Source: an uncultured Elioraea sp. (GTDB lineage: Bacteria; Pseudomonadota; Alphaproteobacteria; Acetobacterales; Acetobacteraceae). From it: a stretch of 5,392 nt of DNA. The first letter of the stretch is position 1; each line of letters opens with the position of its first letter. The position numbers were made by a program, and so were the translations under genes. Of the stretch, positions 1 to 5,392 are shown piece after piece. The stretch is taken from positions 1 through 5,392 of the forward strand of contig CALKJX010000362.1 of the NCBI GenBank assembly GCA_937995555.1, read 5' to 3'. The notes below the pieces were generated by a model. That model did not search any database. It saw nothing but the letters and a program-made list of their open reading frames with translations, and was not told the DNA's origin.

Positions 1-1
1 G

Positions 2-1270
2 CTGGACAGCGAGGCGGACGCCGCCGCCTTCCAGGCCGCCATGGCGGAGAAGCGCGCAAGCCTCTCCTACGACATCGACGGCGTGGTCTACAAAGTCGAT
101 CGGCTCGACTGGCAGGCGCGGCTCGGCTTCGTGGGCCGCGCGCCGCGCTGGGCGGTGGCGTGGAAGTTCCCGGCGGAGCAGGCGACGACGAAACTGCTGG
201 CGATCGAGATCCAGGTCGGGCGGACAGGCGCGCTGACCCCGCGCGCTGTCATGGAGCCGGTGAATATCGGCGGCGTCGTGGTGCGGCACGCCACCCTGCA
301 CAACGAGGACGAGATCGCGCGCAAGGACATCCGGGTCGGCGACACCGTGATCATCCAGCGCGCCGGCGACGTGATCCCACAGATCGTCGGCGTGGTGAAG
401 GAGAAGCGGCCGAAGGACGCGAAACCCTTCGTGTTCCCAACCAGCTGCCCGGCCTGCGGCAGCCACGCGATCCGCGACGAGGGCGAGGCCGTGCGCCGCT
501 GCACCGGCGGGCTGGTCTGTCCCGCGCAGACGGTGGAACGGTTGAAGCACTTCGCCTCGCGCCGCGCGATGGACATCGAGGGTCTGGGCGAGGAGAACGT
601 CGAACTCCTGTTCCGCGAGGGCCTGGTGAAGTCGCCCGCCGACATCTTCCGCCTGCACCGCCACGCGGCGACGATGCGCCGGTGGGAGGGATGGGGCGAA
701 CGCAGGATCGCCAAGCTGCTGGATGCGATCGAGGCCCGACGCCGCGTCCCGTTCGACCGCTTCATCTTCGCCCTCGGCATCCGCCGCATCGGCGAGGCCA
801 ACGCGAAGCTGCTGGCGCGCCACTACCACACGCTGGACGAGTGGCGCGCGAAGATGATCGCCGCGCGCATCGTCGGCTCCGAGGCGCGCGAGGAACTCGG
901 ATCGATCCAGGGGATCGGCCCGGCGATCGCCGAGGAGCTGGTGGAGTTCTTCGCCGAGCCGCGTAATCTCGCGGCACTCGATGATCTCGCGCGCGAGGTC
1001 ACGCCGGAACCGATCGCTGCCGAGGCCGCGGGCGACAGCCCCTTCGCGGGCAAGAACGTCGTGTTCACCGGCGCGCTCGCGACCATGACGCGCGACGAGG
1101 CCGAGGCGCAGGCGGAACGGCTCGGCGCGAAGGTGACCAAGAGCGTGTCGAGGAAGACCGACTTCGTGATCGTCGGCGCGGATGCCGGCTCCAAGGCGGC
1201 AAAGGCGGCGGAGCTGGGCGTGCGTACCCTGACCGAGCAGGAATGGCGCGCGATGGCGGGGATCGCATGA
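2..1270 (+). CDS. ligA: NAD-dependent DNA ligase LigA, C-terminal part (5' end outside window)
   Basis: LigA seals single-strand nicks in duplex DNA using NAD+ as adenylate donor, in replication and repair. The reading frame is open from base 2, so this is a 5'-truncated view: about 422 residues are visible, against 671 in the E. coli protein. The NMN-binding Ia domain and the adenylated KxDG lysine lie upstream. Visible in order: nucleotidyltransferase motif IV DIDGVVYK (about 71-94) and motif V KFP (164-172); the OB fold with VGRTG and AGDVIPQ; a four-cysteine zinc finger C-X2-C-X14-C-X5-C (446-520), the same spacing as E. coli LigA; helix-hairpin-helix repeats (about 563-985, e.g. LGIRRIGEA and IQGIGPAIAEEL); and a C-terminal BRCT domain (about 1037-1255, starting SPFAGKNVVFTG). 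All expected residues in the visible part are present, so it looks functional. The ATG at 41 is internal, because conserved sequence continues upstream of it. The stop TGA overlaps the next gene's ATG. Confidence 0.97.
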   Translation: MDSEADAAAFQAAMAEKRASLSYDIDGVVYKVDRLDWQARLGFVGRAPRWAVAWKFPAEQATTKLLAIEIQVGRTGALTPRAVMEPVNIGGVVVRHATLHNEDEIARKDIRVGDTVIIQRAGDVIPQIVGVVKEKRPKDAKPFVFPTSCPACGSHAIRDEGEAVRRCTGGLVCPAQTVERLKHFASRRAMDIEGLGEENVELLFREGLVKSPADIFRLHRHAATMRRWEGWGERRIAKLLDAIEARRRVPFDRFIFALGIRRIGEANAKLLARHYHTLDEWRAKMIAARIVGSEAREELGSIQGIGPAIAEELVEFFAEPRNLAALDDLAREVTPEPIAAEAAGDSPFAGKNVVFTGALATMTRDEAEAQAERLGAKVTKSVSRKTDFVIVGADAGSKAAKAAELGVRTLTEQEWRAMAGIA

Positions 1271-2592
1271 CGCGCGATGGCACAGGCTACGCGGCGTCGG
1301 GCGATCCCGCCTCGATGGCCGCGCTCGATGCCTTCGCCGAGGACTTCCTCGGATACCGTGCCGAGATCGGCCGGATCGTGGCAGCGGCGGATGCGGATCC
1401 GTCCTGTGCGCTCGCCAATGCCTGGGCGGCGTGCCTCTGGATGCTGACCGAGACGCAGAAGGGCCGGGCGAGGGCCGGGCGCCATCTCGCGCGCGCCGAG
1501 GCAGCCGCCGCCACCGGGCGCGAACGCCTGGCGGTCGCGCATGCGCGCGCCTGGGCTGACGGCGACAACGCAACCGCGCTCGCCGCCTGCGAACAGAGCG
1601 CGCGCGAGTTCCCGCGCGACCTCGTCGCGGTGAAGTTCGGTGCCTATCACGCGCTGAACCGCGGCGACTCGCTCGCACTGCTGCGCCTGCCCGCGCTCGC
1701 GGCGGACGCCAACCGCAGCGTCGCCTATCTGCATGGCATGCTCGCCTGCGGCCATGAGCAATGCCACGCGCTCGCGGAGGCCGAGGCGAGCGCGCGCCGG
1801 GCGATGGAACTCCGCGCGGACGAGGCCTGGGCGCATCACGCGCTCGCCCATGTGCTGCTGACCACCGACCGCGCCGAGGAGGGGATCGAGACCTTCCGCG
1901 ATCTCGCGCCCAGCTGGGAGGGACGCAACCCGTTCATCGTCACGCACAACTGGTGGCACTACTGCCTTTTCCTGCTGGACCGCGACCGTACGGAGGAAGC
2001 GCTCGCGCTCTACGACGCGCGCGTCTGGGCGCTGGAGAAGTCCTGGGGACAGATCCAGGCAGGGGCGGTGGCGCTGCTCGCGCGGCTCGAACTCCTGGGT
2101 GTGGCTGTCGGCGAGCGTTGGGGCGCGCTCGCGCCGCAGCTCGCGACGCCTCAGCAACGCCATGTCGAGCCGTTCATCGACCTGCACCTCGTGTACGGGC
2201 TCGCGCGCGCCGAACATCCGGAGGCGGACGCGGTGCTTTACGGTATCGCAACGACCGCATCCACCGCACACCCCGCGACACGGGCCGCCTGGGCCGAAGT
2301 CGCGCTGCCGGCGGCACGCGCCCTTGCCGCCCATGCGCGCGGCGATGCCGAAGCCTGCGTGCGCGACCTCTCCCCCACCCTGCCACGGATGCACGAGATC
2401 GGCGGCAGCCATGCCCAGCGCGACCTGTTCGACCAGATCCTGATCGACGCGCTGCTGCGCACGGGCCGCCTCGCTCAGGCGCAGCGCATGCTGGCGCTGC
2501 GCCACGCCCTCAACCCGCGCGTGCCGGCGACGAAACGGCTGCTCGATCGCGTGCTGACGGCATCGGGCATCGTCGCGCATCACCGCGCGTGA
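1267..2592 (+). CDS. TTC38-family tetratricopeptide repeat protein
   Basis: A predicted soluble 441-residue helical-repeat protein with no signal peptide or membrane segment. It resembles the TTC38 (tetratricopeptide repeat protein 38-like) family: an Ala-rich N-terminal helical region (residues ~15-110), the segment YLHGMLACGHEQ (154-165), a TPR-like unit with RAMELRADEAWAHHALAHVL (178-197), and the diagnostic HNWWH (227-231) followed by ALALYD (245-250). TPR folds bind peptides or proteins. The biochemical role of bacterial TTC38 proteins is not established to my knowledge, and no catalytic motif is assigned here. I chose the ATG at 1267 because it overlaps the ligA stop (ATGA) and has GGGGA at 1258-1262, four bases upstream. 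An in-frame ATG at 1243 would add eight residues, but it has AGGA directly abutting it, too close for normal initiation. The overlap implies coupling to ligA translation and a shared transcript. Family assignment is confident; function is unknown. Confidence 0.85.
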   Translation: MTRDGTGYAASGDPASMAALDAFAEDFLGYRAEIGRIVAAADADPSCALANAWAACLWMLTETQKGRARAGRHLARAEAAAATGRERLAVAHARAWADGDNATALAACEQSAREFPRDLVAVKFGAYHALNRGDSLALLRLPALAADANRSVAYLHGMLACGHEQCHALAEAEASARRAMELRADEAWAHHALAHVLLTTDRAEEGIETFRDLAPSWEGRNPFIVTHNWWHYCLFLLDRDRTEEALALYDARVWALEKSWGQIQAGAVALLARLELLGVAVGERWGALAPQLATPQQRHVEPFIDLHLVYGLARAEHPEADAVLYGIATTASTAHPATRAAWAEVALPAARALAAHARGDAEACVRDLSPTLPRMHEIGGSHAQRDLFDQILIDALLRTGRLAQAQRMLALRHALNPRVPATKRLLDRVLTASGIVAHHRA

Positions 2593-2612
2593 TCTGACTC
2601 ATCACAAGAATC
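2589..2612. promoter_or_regulatory. Short inverted repeat and paired GANTC sites in the TPR-exporter gap
   Basis: The 57-nt gap between the TPR gene and the exporter gene begins with an interrupted palindrome, GTGAT-N7-ATCAC (2589-2605), overlapping the TPR stop codon. Two GANTC pentamers lie at 2596-2600 (GACTC) and 2608-2612 (GAATC), 12 bp apart. GANTC is the target of the CcrM methyltransferase in most Alphaproteobacteria. I see no good -35/-10 pair and no T-tract after the repeat, so neither a promoter nor an intrinsic terminator is supported. A possible operator or methylation-sensitive site is inference only. Confidence 0.2.
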
Positions 2613-2649
2613 ACCAACGATCCCGCGGCGTTTGCGGCACCATGGGTCG

Positions 2650-3273
2650 ATGCCGATCGAACCTGCGGTACTTGCCACCTATCTCATCGCCTGCGCGGTC
2701 ATGGTCGTGGTCCCCGGACCCGACACCGCGTTCGTGCTCGGCCAGACACTCGCACGTGGCCGGCGCGCCGGCTGGGCCGCAACATGCGGAATCTATGCCG
2801 GCGCATTCGTGCACATCACGCTCGCGGCACTCGGCGTCTCGATGGCGGTCGCCGCATGGCCGGTGCTGTTCGAGGTGGTGCGGCTGATCGGCGCCACCTA
2901 CCTGCTCTGGCTCGGCGTCCTCGCGCTGCGCGCGGCGATCCGACGTGATGGTTGTGGGCCGACGGCTGTGCCGTGGGCGCGGCGCGCCTTCGTCCAGGGC
3001 ATGCTCACCAATCTGCTGAACCCCAAGGTCACGATGTTCTTCCTGGCCTTCCTGCCGCAGTTCGTCGACCCGGCGCGCGGACCCCTCTGGCTGCAGATGA
3101 TGTTGCTCGGACCGCTGCTGCCGCTGCTCTCGGTGCCGTTCTTCGCCGCGGTGATTATCGGTGCGGACCGCGTCGCGGCGCGTGTCGCCGTGGGGCCCGG
3201 CGTGCGCTGGCTGCACGGCGCGACCGGCGTGATCTTCGTCGGTCTCGCCGCCCGGCTTGCCCTGGCGCGCTGA
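2650..3273 (+). CDS. LysE/RhtB-family amino-acid exporter
   Basis: A predicted inner-membrane protein of 207 residues, typical for the LysE/RhtB translocator family, whose members export amino acids such as lysine, threonine and homoserine lactones by proton-coupled transport. It shows the family's VVPGPDTAFVLGQ motif at the end of the first membrane segment (residues 20-32), a basic loop ARGRRAG (35-41), the TYLLWLG segment (83-89), and LLNPKVTMFFLAFLPQF (122-138), which is the conserved central NPK block. Hydrophobic segments lie near 5-27, 42-62, 66-92, 116-137, 146-171 and 188-206, giving about six. Substrate cannot be deduced from sequence. Start: ATG 2650 gives a normal family N-terminus but has only a weak purine stretch (GGG, three bases upstream). 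An in-frame TTG at 2632 would add six residues and has no Shine-Dalgarno sequence. It may be read through from ligA and the TPR gene. Its stop TGA directly touches the convergent peptidase stop. Confidence 0.9.
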   Translation: MPIEPAVLATYLIACAVMVVVPGPDTAFVLGQTLARGRRAGWAATCGIYAGAFVHITLAALGVSMAVAAWPVLFEVVRLIGATYLLWLGVLALRAAIRRDGCGPTAVPWARRAFVQGMLTNLLNPKVTMFFLAFLPQFVDPARGPLWLQMMLLGPLLPLLSVPFFAAVIIGADRVAARVAVGPGVRWLHGATGVIFVGLAARLALAR

Positions 3274-3295
3274 TCAGAGCGGCCGGCAGGCGGCG
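3246..3295. other. Convergent stop-stop junction with GC-rich potential stem
   Basis: The exporter stop (TGA, 3271-3273) and the peptidase stop (TCA on plus, 3274-3276) are adjacent, forming the 8-bp palindrome CTGATCAG (3270-3277). Around it an 11-bp GC stem can form: 3246-3256 (CGCCGCCCGGC) pairs with 3282-3286 plus 3290-3295 (GCCGG and GCGGCG), with a 3-nt bulge and a 25-nt loop holding both stops. No T-tract follows on either strand, so it is not a canonical intrinsic terminator. Termination of both transcripts must occur inside the opposing gene or depend on Rho. Such stems arise readily by chance at this GC content, so a role is speculative. Confidence 0.25.
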
Positions 3296-5064
3296 GCGAG
3301 CCACATCCGGTCGGCGGGATCGAGCAGCGGACCCACCTCGTGCGCCACGCGCGCGTGGTAGGCATCGATCCAGGCCCGTTCCGACGGACTCAGCAGCGCC
3401 GGCTCGATCAACCGCCGGTCGAACGGCGCGAGCGTCAGCGTCTCGAAGCCGAGGAACGGCCTGGACGCGCCCTCGAACGGTGCCTCGGCCACCAGCACGA
3501 GGTTCTCCAGCCGGATCCCCCAGCGTCCCGGTGCATAGAAGCCGGGCTCGTTCGACAGGATCATTCCCGGTGCGAGCGGGATCGGGCGGGCGGCGCGCGA
3601 CAGCCCCGTCGGTCCCTCATGCACCGATAGATAGGAGCCGATGCCATGGCCCGTGCCGTGGTCGTAATCGAGGCCCACATCCCAGAGCGCACGGCGCGCC
3701 ATCGCCTCCAGATGCGGGCCGGCGACACCCTTGGGCCAGCGCAACGTCGCGATCGCGATATGGCCCTTCAGCACACGGGTAAAGCGGTCGCGGATCTCGG
3801 CGATGTCAGCGGGTGGGTCGCCGATCAGAACGGTGCGCGTGACATCGGTCGTGCCGTCGAGATACTGCGCGCCGCTGTCGCTCAGATAGACGTCGCCCGC
3901 GACGATGCGCCGGTTGCTCGCCCCGGTCGCGCGGTAGTGGATGATCGCGCCGTTCGGCCCCGCGCCACTGATCGCGGGGAAGGACTCGCCGCGGAACCGC
4001 TCGCCCTCCGCGCGCAAGGCGAACAGGCGCTCGGCCGCCTTGACCTCCGTCACCGCGCCGGTCGGCGCCTCGCGGTCGAGCCAGGCGAGGAACCGGCAGA
4101 CGGCTACCGCGTCGCGCCGATGCGCCGCGCGGGCGCCCGCCTGCTCGACCGTGTTCTTGGTCGCCTTGGGCAGCGCCACCGGATCGGACTCCGCGATGAG
4201 GCGCGCGCCGGCCGCTCGCAGCCTTTCGGCGAACCAGGCAGGCGCCGTGCGGGGATCGACGAGCACCGACGCGCGCGCGGCCCCCAGCCGGTCGAGCGCG
4301 GCGGCCAGCGCGGCACGCGGCTCCACCGCGACGCCGTTGCCGAGATGCGCGCGCGTCGCCGGGTCGATCCGCCCAGGGTCGAGGAACAGGCTCACCTGCC
4401 CGTCGGCGCGCAGGATCGCGAACGCCAGCGCCACCGGGTTGTAGGGCACATCGTCGCCGCGGATGTTGAGCAGCCAGGCGATGCTGTCGGGGGCGGTCAG
4501 GACGGCGGCCGATGCCCCCGCCTTCGCCACAGCCTCGCCGATGCGGACCCGCTTGGCGGACGCGTCCTCGCCCGAGAACACGGCCGGGTGCGGCAGGACC
4601 GCGCTCGCAGGCGGGGCGGGCCGGTCGGTCCAGACCTCGTCCAGCGGATTGGGCTCGACCGGCACCAGCGACGCCCCCGCCCCCTCGACGGCGCGGCGGA
4701 GCTTGGCCAGCGCTTCCTCGGCGTGCAACCAAGGATCGTAGCCCAGTCGGTCGCCAGGCTTCAGCGCCTCGGCGAGCCAGGCCTCGGCAGGCTCCTCGAT
4801 CGAGTGGCGGATCTCGAAGCGCGCCGCGTCCACCTCCGCCCGCACCTGAAGCTGGTAGCGCCCGTCGGTGAACATCGCCGCCCTGTCCGCGAGCACGACC
4901 GCGAGCCCGGCCGAGCCGGTGAAACCGGTCAGCCAGCGCAGGCGGTCGGCCGAGGCCGGGATGTACTCGTTCAGGTGCTCGTCCGCGCGGGGAACCAGCA
5001 GGCCGGTGAGGTTCCGGCGCTTGAGGGCAGCGCGCAGCTCGGCCAGACGACGCTCAGGTTTCAC
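3274..5064 (-). CDS. pepP: Xaa-Pro aminopeptidase, three-domain M24B family
   Basis: A predicted cytoplasmic metallopeptidase of 596 residues that removes the N-terminal residue from peptides with proline in position two. Domain order matches the long, XPNPEP1-like type: creatinase N-domain (about 3-135, with LVPRADEHLNEY and LTGFTGSAGLAV), a second creatinase-like domain (about 150-305), the pita-bread M24 catalytic domain (about 312-528), and the short M24 C-terminal extension (about 538-596). All five metal ligands are present: D396 and D407 (in SDSGAQYLDGTTDVTRT), H473 (HGTGHGIG), E506 (SNEPGFY) and E520 (RLENLV). The likely substrate-pocket histidines H376 and H482 are also kept. Ligand spacings agree with human XPNPEP1. 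A dinuclear Mn enzyme is expected from the family. The only plausible start is GTG at 5064: an in-frame stop lies 24 bases upstream with no ATG/GTG/TTG between, and the next Met is well inside the fold. The symbol pepP is used loosely, since E. coli PepP is a shorter relative. Confidence 0.95.
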   Translation of the reverse strand: MKPERRLAELRAALKRRNLTGLLVPRADEHLNEYIPASADRLRWLTGFTGSAGLAVVLADRAAMFTDGRYQLQVRAEVDAARFEIRHSIEEPAEAWLAEALKPGDRLGYDPWLHAEEALAKLRRAVEGAGASLVPVEPNPLDEVWTDRPAPPASAVLPHPAVFSGEDASAKRVRIGEAVAKAGASAAVLTAPDSIAWLLNIRGDDVPYNPVALAFAILRADGQVSLFLDPGRIDPATRAHLGNGVAVEPRAALAAALDRLGAARASVLVDPRTAPAWFAERLRAAGARLIAESDPVALPKATKNTVEQAGARAAHRRDAVAVCRFLAWLDREAPTGAVTEVKAAERLFALRAEGERFRGESFPAISGAGPNGAIIHYRATGASNRRIVAGDVYLSDSGAQYLDGTTDVTRTVLIGDPPADIAEIRDRFTRVLKGHIAIATLRWPKGVAGPHLEAMARRALWDVGLDYDHGTGHGIGSYLSVHEGPTGLSRAARPIPLAPGMILSNEPGFYAPGRWGIRLENLVLVAEAPFEGASRPFLGFETLTLAPFDRRLIEPALLSPSERAWIDAYHARVAHEVGPLLDPADRMWLAAACRPL

Positions 5065-5082
5065 GCTTGTTTCATAGCTCCT
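5061..5082 (-). promoter_or_regulatory. Peptidase ribosome-binding site with four-codon ORF overlapping the GTG start
   Basis: Reading the minus strand, AGGAG (5082-5078) is followed after 2 nt by ATG AAA CAA GCG TGA (5075-5061), a complete four-codon ORF (MKQA). Its TGA overlaps the peptidase GTG start (5064-5062) in the form GTGA. AGGAG is 13 nt from GTG, longer than usual, and only 2 nt from ATG, shorter than usual, so the signal fits neither start well. Possible readings are translational coupling through re-initiation, a non-standard spacing, or a small indel at the true start. I cannot separate these from the sequence. Confidence 0.45.
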
Positions 5083-5088
5083 AAGAAT

Positions 5089-5107
5089 TCATGCGCCAGA
5101 CGCATGA
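5089..5107. repeat. Perfect 7-bp inverted repeat upstream of the peptidase gene
   Basis: TCATGCG (5089-5095) and CGCATGA (5101-5107) are perfect inverse complements separated by 5 nt (CCAGA). The repeat ends 6 nt upstream of the AGGAG motif of the minus-strand peptidase gene, so it could form a hairpin in that mRNA leader. It could also act as a 19-bp operator for a dimeric regulator in the intergenic region. No T-tract follows on either strand, which argues against an intrinsic terminator. No known regulator motif is recognised. Confidence 0.4.
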
Positions 5108-5127
5108 CGGACCACGGATGTTCCCGC

Positions 5128-5160
5128 ATGTTGCACGCGATGAGACAGCCTATGTTGCAC
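5128..5160. repeat. Direct repeat of ATGTTGCAC, 24-bp period
   Basis: The 9-mer ATGTTGCAC occurs at 5128-5136 and 5152-5160, start to start 24 bp. A shorter copy of its beginning, ATGTT, lies 10 bp before the first one (5118-5122). The repeats sit in the 178-nt gap between the divergent peptidase gene and the right-edge ORF. The rest of that gap (5161-5242) shows nothing else I can support. Tandem binding sites are possible, but a 9-nt repeat in a gap of this size is not rare enough to exclude chance. Confidence 0.25.
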
Positions 5161-5242
5161 CTGCGAAGAGCGAGGGACACAGCCCCAGGGCACAGGCCCC
5201 GAGGCCGGGAGTGGACCTCCGACGCATACAGGACGCAAGACG

Positions 5243-5392
5243 ATGGATGCCCGCATCACGAAGGAGGAGACCGCCCTCCTGATGAGCCTCACCCCCAGCC
5301 GCCATGCCCAGCAGGTGGAGGAGATCCGGCTCGCGGCGATCCGCGCGCGTGACGAGGCGATCGGCCGCGCCATCCGCGACGCCGTGACCGGG
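5243..5392 (+). CDS. Small unrecognised protein, N-terminal 50 codons (3' end outside window)
   Basis: An open frame runs from ATG 5243 to the window edge without a stop (50 codons). AGGA at 5230-5233 lies 9 nt upstream, an acceptable Shine-Dalgarno spacing. The peptide begins MDARITKEETALLMS and continues as a charged, Ala/Arg/Glu-rich, probably amphipathic helix (for example QQVEEIRLAAIRARDEAI). There is no signal peptide, membrane segment or recognisable domain. The helical, Arg/Ala-rich character recalls the many short alphaproteobacterial hypothetical proteins, but I cannot name a family. Codon choice is G/C-ending in the third position, as in the other genes, which supports real coding. 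It is divergent from the peptidase gene and shares the 178-nt gap with it. Full length and function are unknown. Confidence 0.55.
   Translation, partial: MDARITKEETALLMSLTPSRHAQQVEEIRLAAIRARDEAIGRAIRDAVTG

Noticed and set aside
160..966. Plus-strand alternative frame of 268 codons inside ligA
   Set aside because: It is shifted relative to the LigA frame, which carries clear motifs throughout. The translation is Arg/Gly-rich and domain-free.
1243..1245. Alternative earlier ATG for the TPR gene
   Set aside because: AGGA abuts the ATG with no spacer, and the ATGA overlap at 1267 with GGGGA four bases upstream is a better start.
823..2583. Minus-strand open frame of 586 codons antisense to the TPR gene and the end of ligA
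   Set aside because: Low-complexity Arg/Ala-rich translation with no recognisable domain. It lies opposite two well-supported genes, so it is a composition artefact.
2623..2637. CCGC-N7-GCGG as a terminator after the TPR gene
   Set aside because: Only four base pairs and no following T-tract. Such pairs are common by chance in this sequence.
5131..5156. TTGCAC ... TATGTT as a -35/-10 promoter for the right-edge ORF
   Set aside because: The spacer is only 14 nt, and the elements are parts of the direct repeat. This is not enough to call a promoter.
3646..5352. Plus-strand open frame of 568 codons antisense to the peptidase gene
   Set aside because: Its translation is Arg/Gly/Ala-rich with no domain. 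The opposite strand encodes a complete M24B enzyme with every metal ligand. Long antisense frames are expected at this GC content.
1..5392. Mobile element, CRISPR array, tRNA, rRNA or riboswitch
   Set aside because: No transposase or integrase motifs, no regularly spaced repeat arrays, and no recognisable RNA-gene structure. The genes are ordinary chromosomal ones with uniform codon use.

Overview
This is a 5.4 kb stretch of an ordinary bacterial chromosome with very high GC (roughly 70%, judged by eye). Strong third-position G/C bias leaves long open frames on the strand opposite the real genes. The base composition and the style of the LigA and Xaa-Pro aminopeptidase proteins suggest an alphaproteobacterium, perhaps of the Rhodospirillales/Acetobacteraceae type. 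That placement is inference only. I see no rRNA, tRNA, CRISPR array, insertion sequence, integrase or attachment site.

Layout. (1) Positions 2-1270, plus strand: the C-terminal ~60% of NAD-dependent DNA ligase LigA, whose 5' end lies outside the window. (2) Positions 1267-2592, plus strand: a tetratricopeptide-repeat protein of the TTC38 family. Its ATG overlaps the ligA stop (ATGA), so the two are probably co-transcribed and translationally coupled. (3) A 57-nt gap, then 2650-3273, plus strand: a LysE/RhtB-family inner-membrane exporter. (4) Positions 3274-5064, minus strand: a complete three-domain M24B Xaa-Pro aminopeptidase. Its stop codon directly abuts the exporter's stop codon, with no base between these convergent genes. 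(5) A 178-nt gap (5065-5242) upstream of the peptidase, holding a 7-bp inverted repeat, a 9-nt direct repeat and a Shine-Dalgarno/mini-ORF arrangement at the GTG start. (6) From 5243 to the right edge, plus strand: the first 50 codons of a small unrecognised protein.

How the genes relate. ligA and the TPR gene look like an operon, possibly with the exporter gene read through from the same promoter because no convincing terminator separates them. The peptidase is a separate convergent unit. A peptidase that releases amino acids next to an amino-acid-type exporter is a suggestive but unproven pairing. I found no previously undescribed system. The most interesting details are the peptidase start region (a four-codon ORF overlapping a GTG start, preceded by a hairpin) and the zero-gap convergent junction.
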